Below the pieces are notes generated by a model. It was not told where the DNA came from. It was given only the letters and a program-made list of their open reading frames with translations, and did not search any database. A stretch of DNA of 24,965 nucleotides from a virus. The stretch covers positions 1-24,965 of IMG/VR virus record IMGVR_UViG_3300042934_001313; one strand, 5' to 3'. Positions 1 through 8,180 of the stretch are shown here, in pieces. Numbering within the stretch: position 1 is the first letter of the stretch; the number at the start of each line of letters is the position of its first letter. Position numbers and translations under genes: made by a program.

Positions 1-537
1 ATGTACCCATCACCACAAAATATTTATCTGCGACCTTTTGAGCTCAGCGACGTATCTGCGTTTACCACTGCGGTTAATGCCTCGCTGGATAGCCTTATCC
101 CGTGGATGGTCTGGGCGCATCACGATTATCAGCCTCATGAAGCAGAAAGCTGGATCCGCTTTACCCACTGGCAACGGATGAAAGAGGAAGCGGAAGAGTT
201 TGCCATCGTTGATCAGCGTGACCAGCTGCTGGGGGGCGCAGGAATACGCTTTGCCCGTCATCCGGGTGACACCAGCGCAATTGGCTACTGGGTTCGCAGT
301 GATGCACAGCGTCAGGGAATCGCCAGCCGCGCGGTGGCCGCGTTGCTGCCGCTGGGGTTTTCACGCCCAGAGACCCGGGTGATTGAGATTCTGGCAGCAG
401 AGGATAACCTGGCCAGTCGGGGCGTGGCTGAGAAGTGCGGTGGTCAGTTCATTGGCTGTCGCTATGGCCTGATTGTCTTAGAGGAAGGGCCGGTTAATAC
501 CGCGATTTATCATTTTCAGCGGCCGGACGACGGTTAA
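1..537 (+). CDS. GNAT-family N-acetyltransferase, RimJ/RimL-like (probable host gene)
   Basis: A 178-aa protein of the GNAT fold. Its N-terminus (IYLRPFELSDVSAF) is the usual opening of RimJ/RimL-type enzymes, and residues about 93-118 (IGYWVRSDAQRQGIASRAV) hold the Q/R-x-x-G-x-G/A acetyl-CoA pyrophosphate loop. Such enzymes transfer acetyl groups from acetyl-CoA to protein N-termini or small amines; the substrate cannot be told. The ATG is the first base of the window, so its ribosome-binding site and upstream context are not visible. It lies outside the phage gene order, before a terminator and the integrase, so I take it as the host flank at the left prophage junction. It could instead be prophage cargo, but no phage gene precedes it here. 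Confidence 0.85.
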   Translation: MYPSPQNIYLRPFELSDVSAFTTAVNASLDSLIPWMVWAHHDYQPHEAESWIRFTHWQRMKEEAEEFAIVDQRDQLLGGAGIRFARHPGDTSAIGYWVRSDAQRQGIASRAVAALLPLGFSRPETRVIEILAAEDNLASRGVAEKCGGQFIGCRYGLIVLEEGPVNTAIYHFQRPDDG

Positions 538-565
538 CTGCAGGCAGCAAGGTTGGCAGTGACAT

Positions 566-599
566 AAAAAAGGGGCTGGCAGATGCCAACCCCTTGTTT
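566..599. terminator. Bidirectional hairpin terminator between acetyltransferase and int
   Basis: GGGGCTGGC (572-580) pairs with GCCAACCCC (585-593) across a 4-nt loop, extended by AA/TT at both sides. Read leftward, the stem is followed by a run of six T, a good intrinsic terminator for transcripts leaving int. Read rightward the tail (TTGTTTG) is weaker but could end the acetyltransferase mRNA. Confidence 0.75.
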
Positions 600-746
600 G
601 CTATTAACTTTTAGATGTCGCGTTAGCGATACCTTAGTTAAGACGCTTTTTCACGACACCATTGATACATAAGCTTTTTATTTATAAAACAGTTAGTTAG
701 TTCTATATCTGGTGCAACCAAATGCGAGCACGTACAAGCTGTGTAG
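600..746. other. Intergenic gap expected to contain attL
   Basis: In P2/186-type prophages attL lies just outside the 3' end of int, which here is the 147 bases between the terminator and the int stop codon. The stretch is AT-rich and without a gene. I found no tRNA 3' end and no match to the P2 core sequence as I remember it. Without attR, which is outside the window, the core cannot be defined. Confidence 0.4.
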
Positions 747-1778
747 TCAATTTGTGGACATCAAACTTGTCAGAGGATTAAGCGCCGCCGCTTCTTCTAA
801 ATGGTCTGGAGCAAAATGAGCATACTTCATGGTTTCACGGATGTTAGCGTGACCGAGTATTCTTTGAAGCACCAGAATGTTGCCACCGTTCATCATAAAA
901 TGGCTGGCAAAAGTGTGCCGTAGCACATGGGTCTTCTGACCTTCTATAAGCTGGATAGTAGTAGTAGCCAGCATCTTCTTGAAGTCCTGATAGCATGGCT
1001 TAAACATCCTGCCCTGCCGTTCCTTTAGCTCGTCATAAAGCCATGCCTGGATAGGAACCGTTCTGTTTTTACCGCCTTTAGTTTTAAAGAATGAAAGTTT
1101 ATTAGGTGATAGCTGTGAACGGGTCAAGGTTTCCGCTTCAGTCCAGCGCGCACCAGTAGCCAGGCAAACTTTGCATATCATCTTTAAGTCTGGCTTTCCG
1201 TAAAGCTCGCAGCCATTCAGAAGTTCTGTGATCTGCCTTAAGGTAAGCCATGACATTTCCTTTTCGTCTTCCCGGAACGTCCTGACTCCTTCCAGTGGGT
1301 TAGGTAAAGACCATTCCCCTAATCGCTTCAGTTCATTGAAAACAGCGGCAAGATAGTTTTGCTCTCTGTTGACAGTAATAGGCTTTACTTTCCACTTTGA
1401 TTCATCGTCGTGATAGCCATTAGAAATTTTACCCTTCAAGCGCTGGTCACGATAATGCGCCCAATCTTTTGCCGTCAATTGAGAGGCTATCGGATCACCT
1501 AGTCCGGCACACACAATATCTAATTTAGCCTTACGAGATTTGACGGCCTTGAGCGACTGCCCATGCAGAGAATCCCAGAGATTTATCAGCTCACTAAGCT
1601 TGCGGCGATCCTCCTTCTCTTTTATCCACGGTTTGTTTCCGGCCTCAGCGCGCGTGTAATCTTCAAAAGCTACCGCTTCACCTTTTGTCGCAAAGCTTTT
1701 CCTGACACGTCGACTGCCGCGCCCATCTAAATAAAAATCAGCTATCCATTCACCAGAGGGTGATTTCTTGATTGCCAT
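747..1778 (-). CDS. int: Phage integrase, tyrosine recombinase (P2 Int-like)
   Basis: A 343-aa site-specific recombinase that integrates and, with Cox, excises the prophage. The catalytic set is complete: Arg211 in ATGARWTEAE, a lysine in TKGGKNR (Lys234 or Lys237), His284 and Arg287 in HVLRHTF, His310 in LGHANI and nucleophile Tyr319 in MKYAHF. The N-terminus MAIKK matches P2 Int, which favours the ATG at 1778 over a TTG nine bases upstream. The C-terminal stretch RILGHANIRETMKYAHFAP is close to P2 Int and the length (P2 about 337) agrees. It is transcribed leftward behind cI with a gap of about 70 bases, and ends before a terminator that works in that direction. No sign of damage. Confidence 0.97.
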   Translation of the reverse strand: MAIKKSPSGEWIADFYLDGRGSRRVRKSFATKGEAVAFEDYTRAEAGNKPWIKEKEDRRKLSELINLWDSLHGQSLKAVKSRKAKLDIVCAGLGDPIASQLTAKDWAHYRDQRLKGKISNGYHDDESKWKVKPITVNREQNYLAAVFNELKRLGEWSLPNPLEGVRTFREDEKEMSWLTLRQITELLNGCELYGKPDLKMICKVCLATGARWTEAETLTRSQLSPNKLSFFKTKGGKNRTVPIQAWLYDELKERQGRMFKPCYQDFKKMLATTTIQLIEGQKTHVLRHTFASHFMMNGGNILVLQRILGHANIRETMKYAHFAPDHLEEAAALNPLTSLMSTN

Positions 1779-1850
1779 TTTAACCAACCCAAAGATTTAC
1801 ATAAATTTATAACGGAGCTTTCAGTAAAAGATTAAATAAAAGCTATTCAC

Positions 1851-2708
1851 CTACCTTATTTTTTTGATGATAAAGTTTACGCTACCTTTCGGTGTAACAT
1901 CTGATACTGAGCATTCGAAAGATGCAGACTCGCTAGAAAGTTTTAACTTATTCCCCGGAAGTCGGACGACATCATAAATGTCTGCAAGTCCGTCTATGCT
2001 AATAAGCCACATTCCATTACTTATGGTTTGAGACGAAGTATCTAAACAAAATATATCACCACCTTTATCTACTACGATGTGATCATTAATATTTTCTAAA
2101 AATAACGATGCATCACCGTGCCAGTATCCATTTTCAACTAACTGACCATTTGATAAATAATATTTTTGAATTTTTATGATTCCGTCTTCTTCACCCGCTT
2201 GAGGCAAATCCTCTGGATACATTGAGCCGTAGCCAGTTGCTAGCCAATATAGTGAAGCGCCAGTATCCAGCGCGCACGCGATTACTACTTCACCGGGAAA
2301 GTGTTCTCTTCTAAGCCAGGCGCTCATCGTTCCAGAAGGTATACCTAAATGCTCGCCTAATTGTTTCTGCATTGTGAAGCCATATGCATCCATAAGCCTT
2401 TTAAGAATGACCTTCCCACCTGATGACTGCATAACCTCCAATAACCGTTCCCCGGTGATCGAATGGCTAGCAATTGTTCTGCGTTCTACTTTTGCATCAT
2501 CGCCACATACCAGCCATCTTACATCTGCACCTGTATCAAGGGCGCACATCACTATGTAATCGCCAGGTAACTTGCCGCGTTTAATCCAGTTATGGATTGT
2601 TCCCACAGGCATATTTTTAAGTTCTGCATAAGCCTGCTGCGTTCTAACCCCATAAGAAATAAGAATTCTTGTGAGAATTTCCCGTACATTTTCAAACACG
2701 CCGCTCAT
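1851..2708 (-). CDS. cI: CI-type lysogeny repressor with duplicated N-terminal DNA-binding domain
   Basis: A 285-aa repressor of the 186 CI family. The C-terminal part (about 178-285, with SNGMWLISIDG, RLPGNKL and FECSVSDV) matches the oligomerisation domain of 186 CI. Unlike 186 CI (192 aa), it has two N-terminal Bac_CI_repr-type domains. Copy 1 (about 6-71) contains LPGDYIVMCALDTGADVRWL and copy 2 (about 94-162) contains FPGEVVIACALDTGASLYWL. Copy 2 is the more 186-like (DAYGFTMQKQLGEHLGI). The C-terminal half reads as a 186 CI-type domain, and I see no S24 peptidase region, so RecA-stimulated self-cleavage is not expected. It is divergent from cox across 121 bases that hold the early promoter and repeated CAATTGACC boxes, its likely operators. 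Confidence 0.93.
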   Translation of the reverse strand: MSGVFENVREILTRILISYGVRTQQAYAELKNMPVGTIHNWIKRGKLPGDYIVMCALDTGADVRWLVCGDDAKVERRTIASHSITGERLLEVMQSSGGKVILKRLMDAYGFTMQKQLGEHLGIPSGTMSAWLRREHFPGEVVIACALDTGASLYWLATGYGSMYPEDLPQAGEEDGIIKIQKYYLSNGQLVENGYWHGDASLFLENINDHIVVDKGGDIFCLDTSSQTISNGMWLISIDGLADIYDVVRLPGNKLKLSSESASFECSVSDVTPKGSVNFIIKKIR

Positions 2709-2725
2709 AAACCCCCTTAAAAATC

Positions 2726-2757
2726 CAATTGACCCGTTTACAACAGATCAATTGACC
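2726..2757. promoter_or_regulatory. Direct repeat CAATTGACC x2, candidate CI operator
   Basis: CAATTGACC occurs at 2726-2734 and again at 2749-2757, 23 bp apart (about two helical turns). The pair straddles the -35 and spacer of the early promoter. Equal spacing on one helix face and overlap with the promoter suit operators for CI or Cox. Which protein binds is inferred. Confidence 0.5.
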
Positions 2758-2765
2758 AGTATTAT
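2737..2765 (+). promoter_or_regulatory. Early lytic promoter driving cox-cII-...-A
   Basis: TTTACA (2737-2742), a 17-bp spacer and TATTAT (2760-2765): five of six consensus bases in each hexamer with optimal spacing. It points into cox, whose start is about 57 bases past the expected start of transcription. I see no equally clear promoter for cI on the opposite strand. Confidence 0.65.
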
Positions 2766-2829
2766 CCGTATCAAGTTAACAAATGCACGCCAATGCACCA
2801 GACTTACTACCAACGGGAGATAATCACTT

Positions 2830-3054
2830 ATGAGTCCTCAAATTACAATACCGAGCGGCCCCGATCTGATGACATATGAACAGTTTGCGCAGGCTTATGG
2901 TTACAGCCTTCGCACTGTGAAGCAGATGGTTGAAGACGGTGATCTGCTTGTTATGCCACGTAAAAAAGTTGGTGGTGCCGCACGCATCAACATGGTTGCC
3001 TTCCGCGCGCGTTTGCTCGCTCAAGGTGTCAATTGCCGCTACGTCGCTGCGTAA
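2830..3054 (+). CDS. cox: Cox-like excisionase and regulator
   Basis: A 74-aa basic protein with a helix-turn-helix-like segment (MTYEQFAQAYGYSLRTVKQM, residues 14-33) followed by a wing (LLVMPRKKVGGAARINMVAF). This is the layout of the P2 Cox/186 Apl excisionases, which bind DNA to direct excision with Int and repress the lysogenic promoter. GGGAG at 2816-2820 supports the ATG at 2830. It is the first gene of the rightward early operon, opposite cI, as in P2. Confidence 0.85.
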   Translation: MSPQITIPSGPDLMTYEQFAQAYGYSLRTVKQMVEDGDLLVMPRKKVGGAARINMVAFRARLLAQGVNCRYVAA

Positions 3055-3089
3055 CAACTTAATTATTTAAGTTGAGCAAAGGAATGACC

Positions 3090-3599
3090 ATGTTTGATTT
3101 TAAGACTTCCACCCATAGCCACTATGACGACGCCTGCCGCAAGTTTGCGCTGTCCCACAATATGGTGAATCTGGCCCAGCAAGCGGGCATGAAAGTGCAG
3201 ACTCTTCGTAACAAACTCAATCCTGATCAGGTGCATCAGCTGACCGTTCCTGAAGTGCTGCTGCTTACTGATCTGACCGAGGACGCAACGCTGATGGATG
3301 GGATGCTGGCGCAGCTGCACTGTCTGCCGTGTGTTCCTGTCAATGAACATGCCGCTGAAAAATTTCCGGCATATGTGCTCAATGCTTCCGCTCAGGTCGG
3401 GACGCTTGCTGCCAGTGCTGCTAATCACGCCAGCATTACTACCTCATGCCGTCGCGGGATCGTTGAAGCTGCTAATACCGGCATTCGCTGCATGATGCTG
3501 GCGGCCCTCGCGGTCCAGACTCGCGTCCACTCTACCCCTGCGCTGTCGGGTACTGCTGATGTGTTAAGTGGTATCGGTGCATCTATCGGGATGGTGTGA
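3090..3599 (+). CDS. cII: CII-like lysogeny establishment regulator (CP76 family)
   Basis: A 169-aa protein that follows 186 CII along its length: MFDFKTSTHSHYDDACRKFA, then a helix-turn-helix around QAGMKVQTLRNKLNPDQ (residues about 33-50), LLLTDLTEDATL and C-terminal SGIGAS. In 186, CII activates the promoter that starts repressor synthesis. In-frame TTG (3072) and ATG (3084) starts exist, but AAAGGA at 3078-3083 sits 6 bases before the ATG at 3090, and that start gives the family N-terminus and the 186 length. It follows cox by 35 bases in the same operon. Confidence 0.9.
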   Translation: MFDFKTSTHSHYDDACRKFALSHNMVNLAQQAGMKVQTLRNKLNPDQVHQLTVPEVLLLTDLTEDATLMDGMLAQLHCLPCVPVNEHAAEKFPAYVLNASAQVGTLAASAANHASITTSCRRGIVEAANTGIRCMMLAALAVQTRVHSTPALSGTADVLSGIGASIGMV

Positions 3600-3602
3600 A
3601 AT

Positions 3603-3791
3603 ATGGCCTTTTCAGTAGCTCCGCTTCTGAAGCGGCAAAGCCCGTCCCACGCATACGGCCACGGCTGGATTGCGGCAGATAAAGGCAGGCGCTGGCATCC
3701 GGCAATTTCACAGGCCGAACTGCTGGCAGAATTAACCGGTAAGAGGAAAGAATCATGGGTTACAAAGCTGAGAGTATCACTGTTCAGATGA
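3603..3791 (+). CDS. Fil-like small early phage protein
   Basis: A 62-aa basic protein with the pattern APLLKRQSPSHAYGHGWIAA followed by KGRRWHPAISQAELLAELTG. The YGHGWI...G+RWHP signature is that of the short Fil (filamentation) family coded just after cII in 186-like phages; 186 Fil blocks host cell division when made. The assignment rests on this motif and on position. The gene starts 4 bases after cII and its 3' end overlaps the next gene by 37 bases, which suggests translational coupling. Confidence 0.7.
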   Translation: MAFSVAPLLKRQSPSHAYGHGWIAADKGRRWHPAISQAELLAELTGKRKESWVTKLRVSLFR

Positions 3792-4093
3792 ACGCGGGGC
3801 AGCGTGCAAGTGCGCTTAATCATATCTCTGCGCTTCGTACCATGATGTACGGCGATTGCAGCCACGAACTCAAACGCTTTATCGCAGATATGCGTAATAA
3901 GCGCGATCACCAGGCTGAACAAAATGGCCGCGCACTGAGCGCAATATTCTTCCTGGCAAATATCAGCAAAGAACGTCACAGCGTTGATTTCAGTGAACTG
4001 ACGAGTGACGAATTAACGGCGCTGATTAGCGCGATGAATCACTTAAAGGCAGTCGTGAGTTTATTTCCAAAGAATCTGACGTTACCTAATTAA
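3755..4093 (+). CDS. Small early phage protein, probably DUF5347-like
   Basis: A 112-aa, largely helical protein: MNAGQRASALNHISALRT, then LKRFIADMRNKRDHQAEQNG, then ALSAIFFLANISKERH. The pattern resembles DUF5347 proteins of P2-like prophages as I recall them; no biochemical role is known to me. GAGGAAAG ends 6 bases before the ATG and supports the start inside the fil-like gene. Its position between fil and the TraR-like gene suggests a role in early takeover or replication, but nothing in the sequence shows it. Confidence 0.7.
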   Translation: MGYKAESITVQMNAGQRASALNHISALRTMMYGDCSHELKRFIADMRNKRDHQAEQNGRALSAIFFLANISKERHSVDFSELTSDELTALISAMNHLKAVVSLFPKNLTLPN

Positions 4094-4126
4094 TTAACCC
4101 AACGAAATTAAATGGTGTAAACCCGC

Positions 4127-4144
4127 CGGGCATTTTTTTGCCCG
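4127..4144. other. U-loop hairpin in the leader of the DUF2732-like gene
   Basis: CGGGC (4127-4131) pairs with GCCCG (4140-4144), extended by an A/T pair, around a T-rich loop; a second short stem CCC-GCC-GGG overlaps it at 4122-4130. It is the only structured stretch in the 69-base gap before 4163 and ends about 20 bases before that gene's start. It is not a standard terminator because the T run is in the loop. A remnant or regulatory hairpin is possible. Confidence 0.3.
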
Positions 4145-4162
4145 AATTCAGGAGAAAGTGAA

Positions 4163-4390
4163 ATGCGAAATATCGAGACCCGTAATTTTAAAGCCGATGA
4201 GGACGCGCTAGCCGTCCTGCTGAGTAAGGCCAAAACCGAACAGCGTAGTGATGATGCGCTGTCCGTTTCTATCCGCCTGGCCGCACTGGCAATTCATGCC
4301 CGTAAAAATGAAATGTCCGCAGCGGAAATCATCGAGTTGCTGGATAAAGAGGCGGAACGCTTTGAGAACCAGGCGCAGGAGCTGCACTGA
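4163..4390 (+). CDS. DUF2732-like early phage protein
   Basis: A 75-aa acidic helical protein (LAVLLSKAKTEQRSDDALSV, then SIRLAALAIHARKNEMSAAE) with the RLAALA-H pattern of DUF2732 proteins found before the zinc-finger gene in P2/186-like early operons. Its function is unknown. AGGAG lies 8 bases before the ATG. The stop codon shares its A with the next start (TGATG), so the two genes are coupled. Confidence 0.75.
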   Translation: MRNIETRNFKADEDALAVLLSKAKTEQRSDDALSVSIRLAALAIHARKNEMSAAEIIELLDKEAERFENQAQELH

Positions 4391-4617
4391 TGGCTGACTC
4401 AATGGATCTGGTACAGCAGCGCGTGCAGGAAGAGCTGGCGCGCAATCTGGCTAACGCTACTCACCGCCCGGCAGGGGCGAGTGAGTTTTTCTGCCTGTCG
4501 TGCGGTGAGGAAATCCCGGAGAAGCGCCGCCGCGCACTGCCGGGCGTTTGCCTCTGCGTGACCTGCAAAGAAATAAGTGAGCTGAAAAGCACGCATTACA
4601 AAGGTGCAGCGTTATGA
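4390..4617 (+). CDS. TraR/DksA-family zinc-finger protein
   Basis: A 75-aa protein with a helical N-terminus and a C4 zinc finger: Cys35-x2-Cys38, 17 residues, Cys56-x2-Cys59 (FFCLSCGEEIPEKRR...CLCVTC). It is a typical phage TraR-like protein. Relatives lack most of the DksA coiled coil and bind the RNA polymerase secondary channel, mimicking DksA with ppGpp to reprogramme host promoters. An extra Cys54 lies just before the second pair. It overlaps both the upstream gene (1 base) and the dam start (4 bases, ATGA). Confidence 0.88.
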   Translation: MADSMDLVQQRVQEELARNLANATHRPAGASEFFCLSCGEEIPEKRRRALPGVCLCVTCKEISELKSTHYKGAAL

Positions 4618-5414
4618 AAGCTATCCTTAAATGGGCTGGCAGCAAGTCCGGCCTGATGCCTGAACTGATTAAGCATCTGCCTGCCGGTGATCGTCTGGTT
4701 GAGCCGTTTGCCGGTTCATGTGCGGTCATGATGAATACGGATTACCCGGCCTATCTGGTGGCGGATGTTAATCCCGATCTGATCAACCTCTATCGTCAGG
4801 TTAAAGAGCATACGCGCCCGTTTATTGTCGTGGCGTTATCGCTCTTTAATCAGAACAAAACGGAAGAGAGTTATTATCAGGTCCGCGAAGACTTTAACTT
4901 CAACGCGGCGCTACCACTGCTGGAACGCGCTGCGCAATTCCTCTACCTGAACCGCCACGGCTACCGTGGCCTTTGCCGCTATAACAAGCGCGGCGAATTT
5001 AATAATCCTTACGGCCATTACAAACAGCCATATTTCCCGCTGGCTGAAATCGAAGCGTTTGCCCTGAAGGCACAACGCGCGACGTTTGAATGTCTGGGCT
5101 ACAGCAACACTCTGAGCATGGTCCGTGCCGGTGATGTCGTGTACTGCGATCCGCCGTATCACGGCACATTCACCGCATATCACACCGATGGGTTTAGCGA
5201 CGATGATCAGCACTCGCTGGCCTGCATCCTGCTGGGCATCTCTGAACGTAACCCGGTCATCGTTTCAAACAGCGACACCCTGTTTACCCGCAGTATCTTC
5301 CGAGAATTTGACCTGACAAAAGTCACTGCCGCCCGCTCTGTTGGCGTGGCTGCGGGTGAAGGCAAGCGCGCATCTGAAATCATCGCAGTGCGTCACATGA
5401 GTCTGGCGGTGTAA
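4614..5414 (+). CDS. dam: Phage DNA adenine methyltransferase (Dam-like)
   Basis: A 266-aa D12-class adenine-N6 methyltransferase. The AdoMet motif is [11 protein letters not shown] (about 28-38), preceded by [11 protein letters not shown] (the K-W-x-G-x-K opening of Dam), and the catalytic motif is DPPY at 179-182. GATC specificity is inferred from the family. In this phage group such enzymes protect viral DNA or affect replication timing. It overlaps the TraR-like gene by 4 bases (ATGA) and its stop codon (TAATG) overlaps the start of A by 1 base. Confidence 0.93.
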   Translation: MKAILKWAGSKSGLMPELIKHLPAGDRLVEPFAGSCAVMMNTDYPAYLVADVNPDLINLYRQVKEHTRPFIVVALSLFNQNKTEESYYQVREDFNFNAALPLLERAAQFLYLNRHGYRGLCRYNKRGEFNNPYGHYKQPYFPLAEIEAFALKAQRATFECLGYSNTLSMVRAGDVVYCDPPYHGTFTAYHTDGFSDDDQHSLACILLGISERNPVIVSNSDTLFTRSIFREFDLTKVTAARSVGVAAGEGKRASEIIAVRHMSLAV

Positions 5415-7783
5415 TGACTCAGGTTTTCGCATATCCCTGGAATGCCCCTAAAAAGGCAATCAATCCACAGCTGGACCCGGCGGAAGTTGCGCCGGTGTCC
5501 GCGCTTTCAAACCTGATCAGTCTTTATGCTGCAGATAACGAGCAGGAGCAGCTGCGCCGTGAGGCAATGAGTGATGAGGTTTGGGACCGCTACTTTTTCA
5601 ACGAGTCCCGCGATCCTGTCCAGCGTGAAATTGTGCAGGACAGAATTGTCAGCCGGGCAAAGATGGCCCGCGAACAGCAGCAACACAATCCCGATCTGGT
5701 TATCGTGGCCGATGTCAGCGCCCAGCCTTCGCACATCAGCAAGCCTCTCATGGAGCGCGTTAAGTTCTTTCATAATCTCGGCAGGCCGCAGGCTTATTCA
5801 CGTTACCTGCGCGAAACCATCCGGCCCTGCCTTGAGCGGCTGGCCCGCGTGCGCGAAAGCCAGATTTCAGCCTCCTTCCGGTTTATGGCCGGTCATGACG
5901 GGCTGGACGGCCTGCTGGCGTTGCCTGAAATGAACCAGAATCAGGTCAAGCGTTTATCTACGCTGGTCGCTGCGCACATGAGCATGTGTCTTGATAAGGC
6001 CAGCGGCCATCTGTTTGTCAGTGACGACGTGACGCCGGAGCAGGTCCGTCAGGCATGGGAGATTGTTGCAGCTGAAGCGATGCGCCTGGACGTAATCCCC
6101 CCGGCCTTTGAGCAGCTGCGCCGCAAAAAGCGCCGCCGCAAGCCCGTACCTTATGATCTGATCCCGCCCTCGCTGGCCCGTATGCTCTGCGCGGACTGGT
6201 GGTATCGCAAGTTATGGCAGCTACGTTGTGAATGGCGTGAAGAGCAGCTGCGTGCTGTCTGCCTGGTCAACAAAAAAGCGTCCCCCTACGTCAGCTTTGA
6301 AGCGGTAATCCATAAGCGTGAGCAGCGCCGGAAGTCTCTGGAGTTCTTCCGCTCACATGAGCTGGTAAGCAATGAAGGCGATACGCTGGATATGGAAGAC
6401 GTGGTGAATGCCAGCAACAGCAATCCGGCTCACCGCCGCAATGAAATGATGGCCTGCGTTAAAGGGCTGGAGCTTATCGCGGAAATGCGCGGCGACTGCG
6501 CCGTGTTTTACACCATCACCTGCCCGTCACGATTCCACGCAACGCTTAACAACGGCAGGCCCAATCCGAAATGGACCACGGCAACGGTACGCCAGAGCAG
6601 TGATTATCTGGTCGATACGTTTGCCGCCTTCCGCAAAGCCATGCATAAAACCGGTATGCGCTGGTATGGCGTGCGGGTTGCAGAGCCGCATCACGACGGC
6701 ACCGTACACTGGCACCTGCTGTGCTTCATGCGCAAAAAAGAGCGCCGTTCAGTCACCGCACTGCTGCGGAAATTCGCCATTCGCGAAGATCGCGAAGAGC
6801 TTGGCAGCAATACCGGGCCACGCTTTAAAGCTGAGCTGATTAACCCGCGCAAAGGTTCACCGACCAGTTATATCGCTAAATACGTCAGTAAAAATATTGA
6901 TGGCCGTGGCCTGTCTGATGAAATCAGTGCAGAAACAGGTAAATCACTGCGTGACAGCGCAGAGAACGTCGGGGCGTGGGCGTCACTTCATCGCGTTCAG
7001 CAGTTCCGCTTCTTTGGCATTCCGGGCCGTCAGGCTTACCGGGAACTGCGCCTGCTTGCCGGGCAGGCGCTGAGAAATCAGAGCGATAAAAAAGCAGGTG
7101 CGCCGGTGCTTGAAAACGCGCAGCTGGACGCCGTGCTGGCCGCTGCAGATGTGGGCTGCTTTGCCACCTACATCATGAAGCAGGGCGGCGTGCTGGTTCC
7201 ACGTAAACATCACATCGTCAGAACTGCTTACGAGCTTAACGACGAGCCAACCCCTTACGGCGATCACGGCACCCGCATTTATGGCATCTGGTCCCCGTTA
7301 GTAGCGGGCCGTATCTGCACGCACGCAACAAAGTGGAAGATGGTCCGTAAGGCCGTTGACGTTCAGGAGGCGACAGCCGACCAGGGCGCTAGCGCCCCTT
7401 GGACTCGTGGCAATAACTGTCCCCCTGATGAAAAACTGAACATTTCAGGGGGCATTCCGGTATCTGTTGAACCTATAGAGCCGGTTGAAACGCCTCTGTA
7501 TGGTCCGGCAGATTTCGACAACATGACCAGAAAACAGCGCCGGGAACTGCTGGCGCGTCTCCGGGTGGTGAAGCCGCGCCAGAAAAAAAGTTATAAGCAG
7601 GAAATTGACGACGATCAGCGGGCGCTTTTGGTTGCGGAGTTGCAGGTAAGAGGATTTACAGGTGAGGAAATGGAAATAAACCTGCTTCTGGCCGGTGGCA
7701 GTATCAATTCTGGCGCGGGCATGAGAATTTTTTACCGGAACGGGCGGCTGCAGGAAGACGATAAGTGGCGTCAATGGAACTGA
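5414..7783 (+). CDS. A: Replication initiation endonuclease gpA (rolling circle)
   Basis: A 789-aa homologue of P2 gpA (761 aa), the cis-acting HUH nickase that starts rolling-circle replication and stays covalently linked to the 5' end. The HUH motif is His432-Trp-His434 in [13 protein letters not shown]. The two catalytic tyrosines are Tyr486 and Tyr490 in [13 protein letters not shown], matching P2 Tyr450 and Tyr454. The basic stretch RRKKRRRK (about 236-243) may bind DNA. The C-terminal part is shared with P2 ([10 protein letters not shown] matching APRSPVNNC), and that segment encodes the origin. It is the last gene of the early operon. Confidence 0.97.
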   Translation: MTQVFAYPWNAPKKAINPQLDPAEVAPVSALSNLISLYAADNEQEQLRREAMSDEVWDRYFFNESRDPVQREIVQDRIVSRAKMAREQQQHNPDLVIVADVSAQPSHISKPLMERVKFFHNLGRPQAYSRYLRETIRPCLERLARVRESQISASFRFMAGHDGLDGLLALPEMNQNQVKRLSTLVAAHMSMCLDKASGHLFVSDDVTPEQVRQAWEIVAAEAMRLDVIPPAFEQLRRKKRRRKPVPYDLIPPSLARMLCADWWYRKLWQLRCEWREEQLRAVCLVNKKASPYVSFEAVIHKREQRRKSLEFFRSHELVSNEGDTLDMEDVVNASNSNPAHRRNEMMACVKGLELIAEMRGDCAVFYTITCPSRFHATLNNGRPNPKWTTATVRQSSDYLVDTFAAFRKAMHKTGMRWYGVRVAEPHHDGTVHWHLLCFMRKKERRSVTALLRKFAIREDREELGSNTGPRFKAELINPRKGSPTSYIAKYVSKNIDGRGLSDEISAETGKSLRDSAENVGAWASLHRVQQFRFFGIPGRQAYRELRLLAGQALRNQSDKKAGAPVLENAQLDAVLAAADVGCFATYIMKQGGVLVPRKHHIVRTAYELNDEPTPYGDHGTRIYGIWSPLVAGRICTHATKWKMVRKAVDVQEATADQGASAPWTRGNNCPPDEKLNISGGIPVSVEPIEPVETPLYGPADFDNMTRKQRRELLARLRVVKPRQKKSYKQEIDDDQRALLVAELQVRGFTGEEMEINLLLAGGSINSGAGMRIFYRNGRLQEDDKWRQWN
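7384..7452 (+). other. ori: Candidate replication origin (gpA nick region) inside gene A
   Basis: P2 ori lies within gene A, in the codons for APRSPVNNC. The matching codons here are 7394-7420 (APWTRGNNC), and the DNA keeps much of the P2 sequence, ending AAy-AAC-TGT. They are flanked by a perfect 14-bp palindrome GGGCGCTAGCGCCC (7384-7397) and an 8-bp inverted repeat CCCCCTGA (7421-7428)/TCAGGGGG (7445-7452), structure that coding needs do not explain. The exact nick position is not determined. Confidence 0.6.
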
Positions 7784-7941
7784 ACTAATAAAGCTGGCAT
7801 AAGCGAAGCCGCTAACGGCAGGTAGTACACGCTTTATCCAATCAAAATAACGGCTTGGAATCACTGGAAATCGCAGTTTTCATTTTCAGATTAAGACCGA
7901 TTGAAGGAAAAAACATTTCACATTTCTTAACGCATCTACTA

Positions 7942-7957
7942 CTGTATGGTTATACAG
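7942..7957. promoter_or_regulatory. LexA (SOS) box
   Basis: CTGT-ATGGTTAT-ACAG: both conserved half-sites are perfect with the standard 8-bp spacer. It lies 24 bases upstream of the 61-aa gene and the DinI-like gene. A weak promoter overlaps it (TTAACG at 7927-7932 with TATACA at 7951-7956). LexA should repress this pair of genes until DNA damage, as at the p95 promoter of phage 186. Confidence 0.85.
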
Positions 7958-7981
7958 TCTTTAGAGTAAAGGGAGGGTTAG

Positions 7982-8167
7982 ATGGACACTCAAGATTTGG
8001 CACCGATAAACCGTAAAATGGCTTGTGTTCAGTTCATTGCTGAGGTGTCGCTTATAGCTAATTGCAAGCAATCTGATATGAAATTGGCGATGAGTATCAT
8101 CGCTGAGTTAGCGCATTCGAGCGGTGAAAAAGTCCCTGATGATGAGATTTTTTACGTTGCTGAATAA
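7982..8167 (+). CDS. 61-aa SOS-controlled protein of unknown function (candidate antirepressor)
   Basis: A 61-aa protein starting MDTQDLAPINRKMACVQFIA, then helical (LIANCKQSDMKLAMSIIAEL) with an acidic end (KVPDDEIFYVAE). I do not recognise a family. A strong GGGAGG sits 5 bases before the ATG, so translation is likely. It is the first gene after a perfect LexA box and just before a DinI-like gene, the place where phage 186 has its antirepressor gene tum. At 61 aa it is much shorter than 186 Tum (about 146 aa) and shows no clear similarity, so an antirepressor role is inferred from position only. Confidence 0.65.
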   Translation: MDTQDLAPINRKMACVQFIAEVSLIANCKQSDMKLAMSIIAELAHSSGEKVPDDEIFYVAE

Positions 8168-8180
8168 CTGAGGAAATTTT

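Noticed and set aside
600-746. tRNA or tmRNA 3' end used as integration site
   Set aside because: I looked for a TpsiC arm and CCA end next to int and found none; the stretch has no cloverleaf.
1851-2708. CI as a LexA-type repressor that cleaves itself on SOS
   Set aside because: The C-terminal half matches the 186 CI oligomerisation domain, and I see no S24 peptidase region.
2726-2757. CRISPR or iteron array at the CAATTGACC repeats
   Set aside because: Only two 9-bp copies, both inside a divergent promoter region, which suits an operator.
3425-3979. 184-aa leftward open frame across cII, fil and the next gene
   Set aside because: It runs against three tightly packed rightward genes that have ribosome-binding sites and family motifs.
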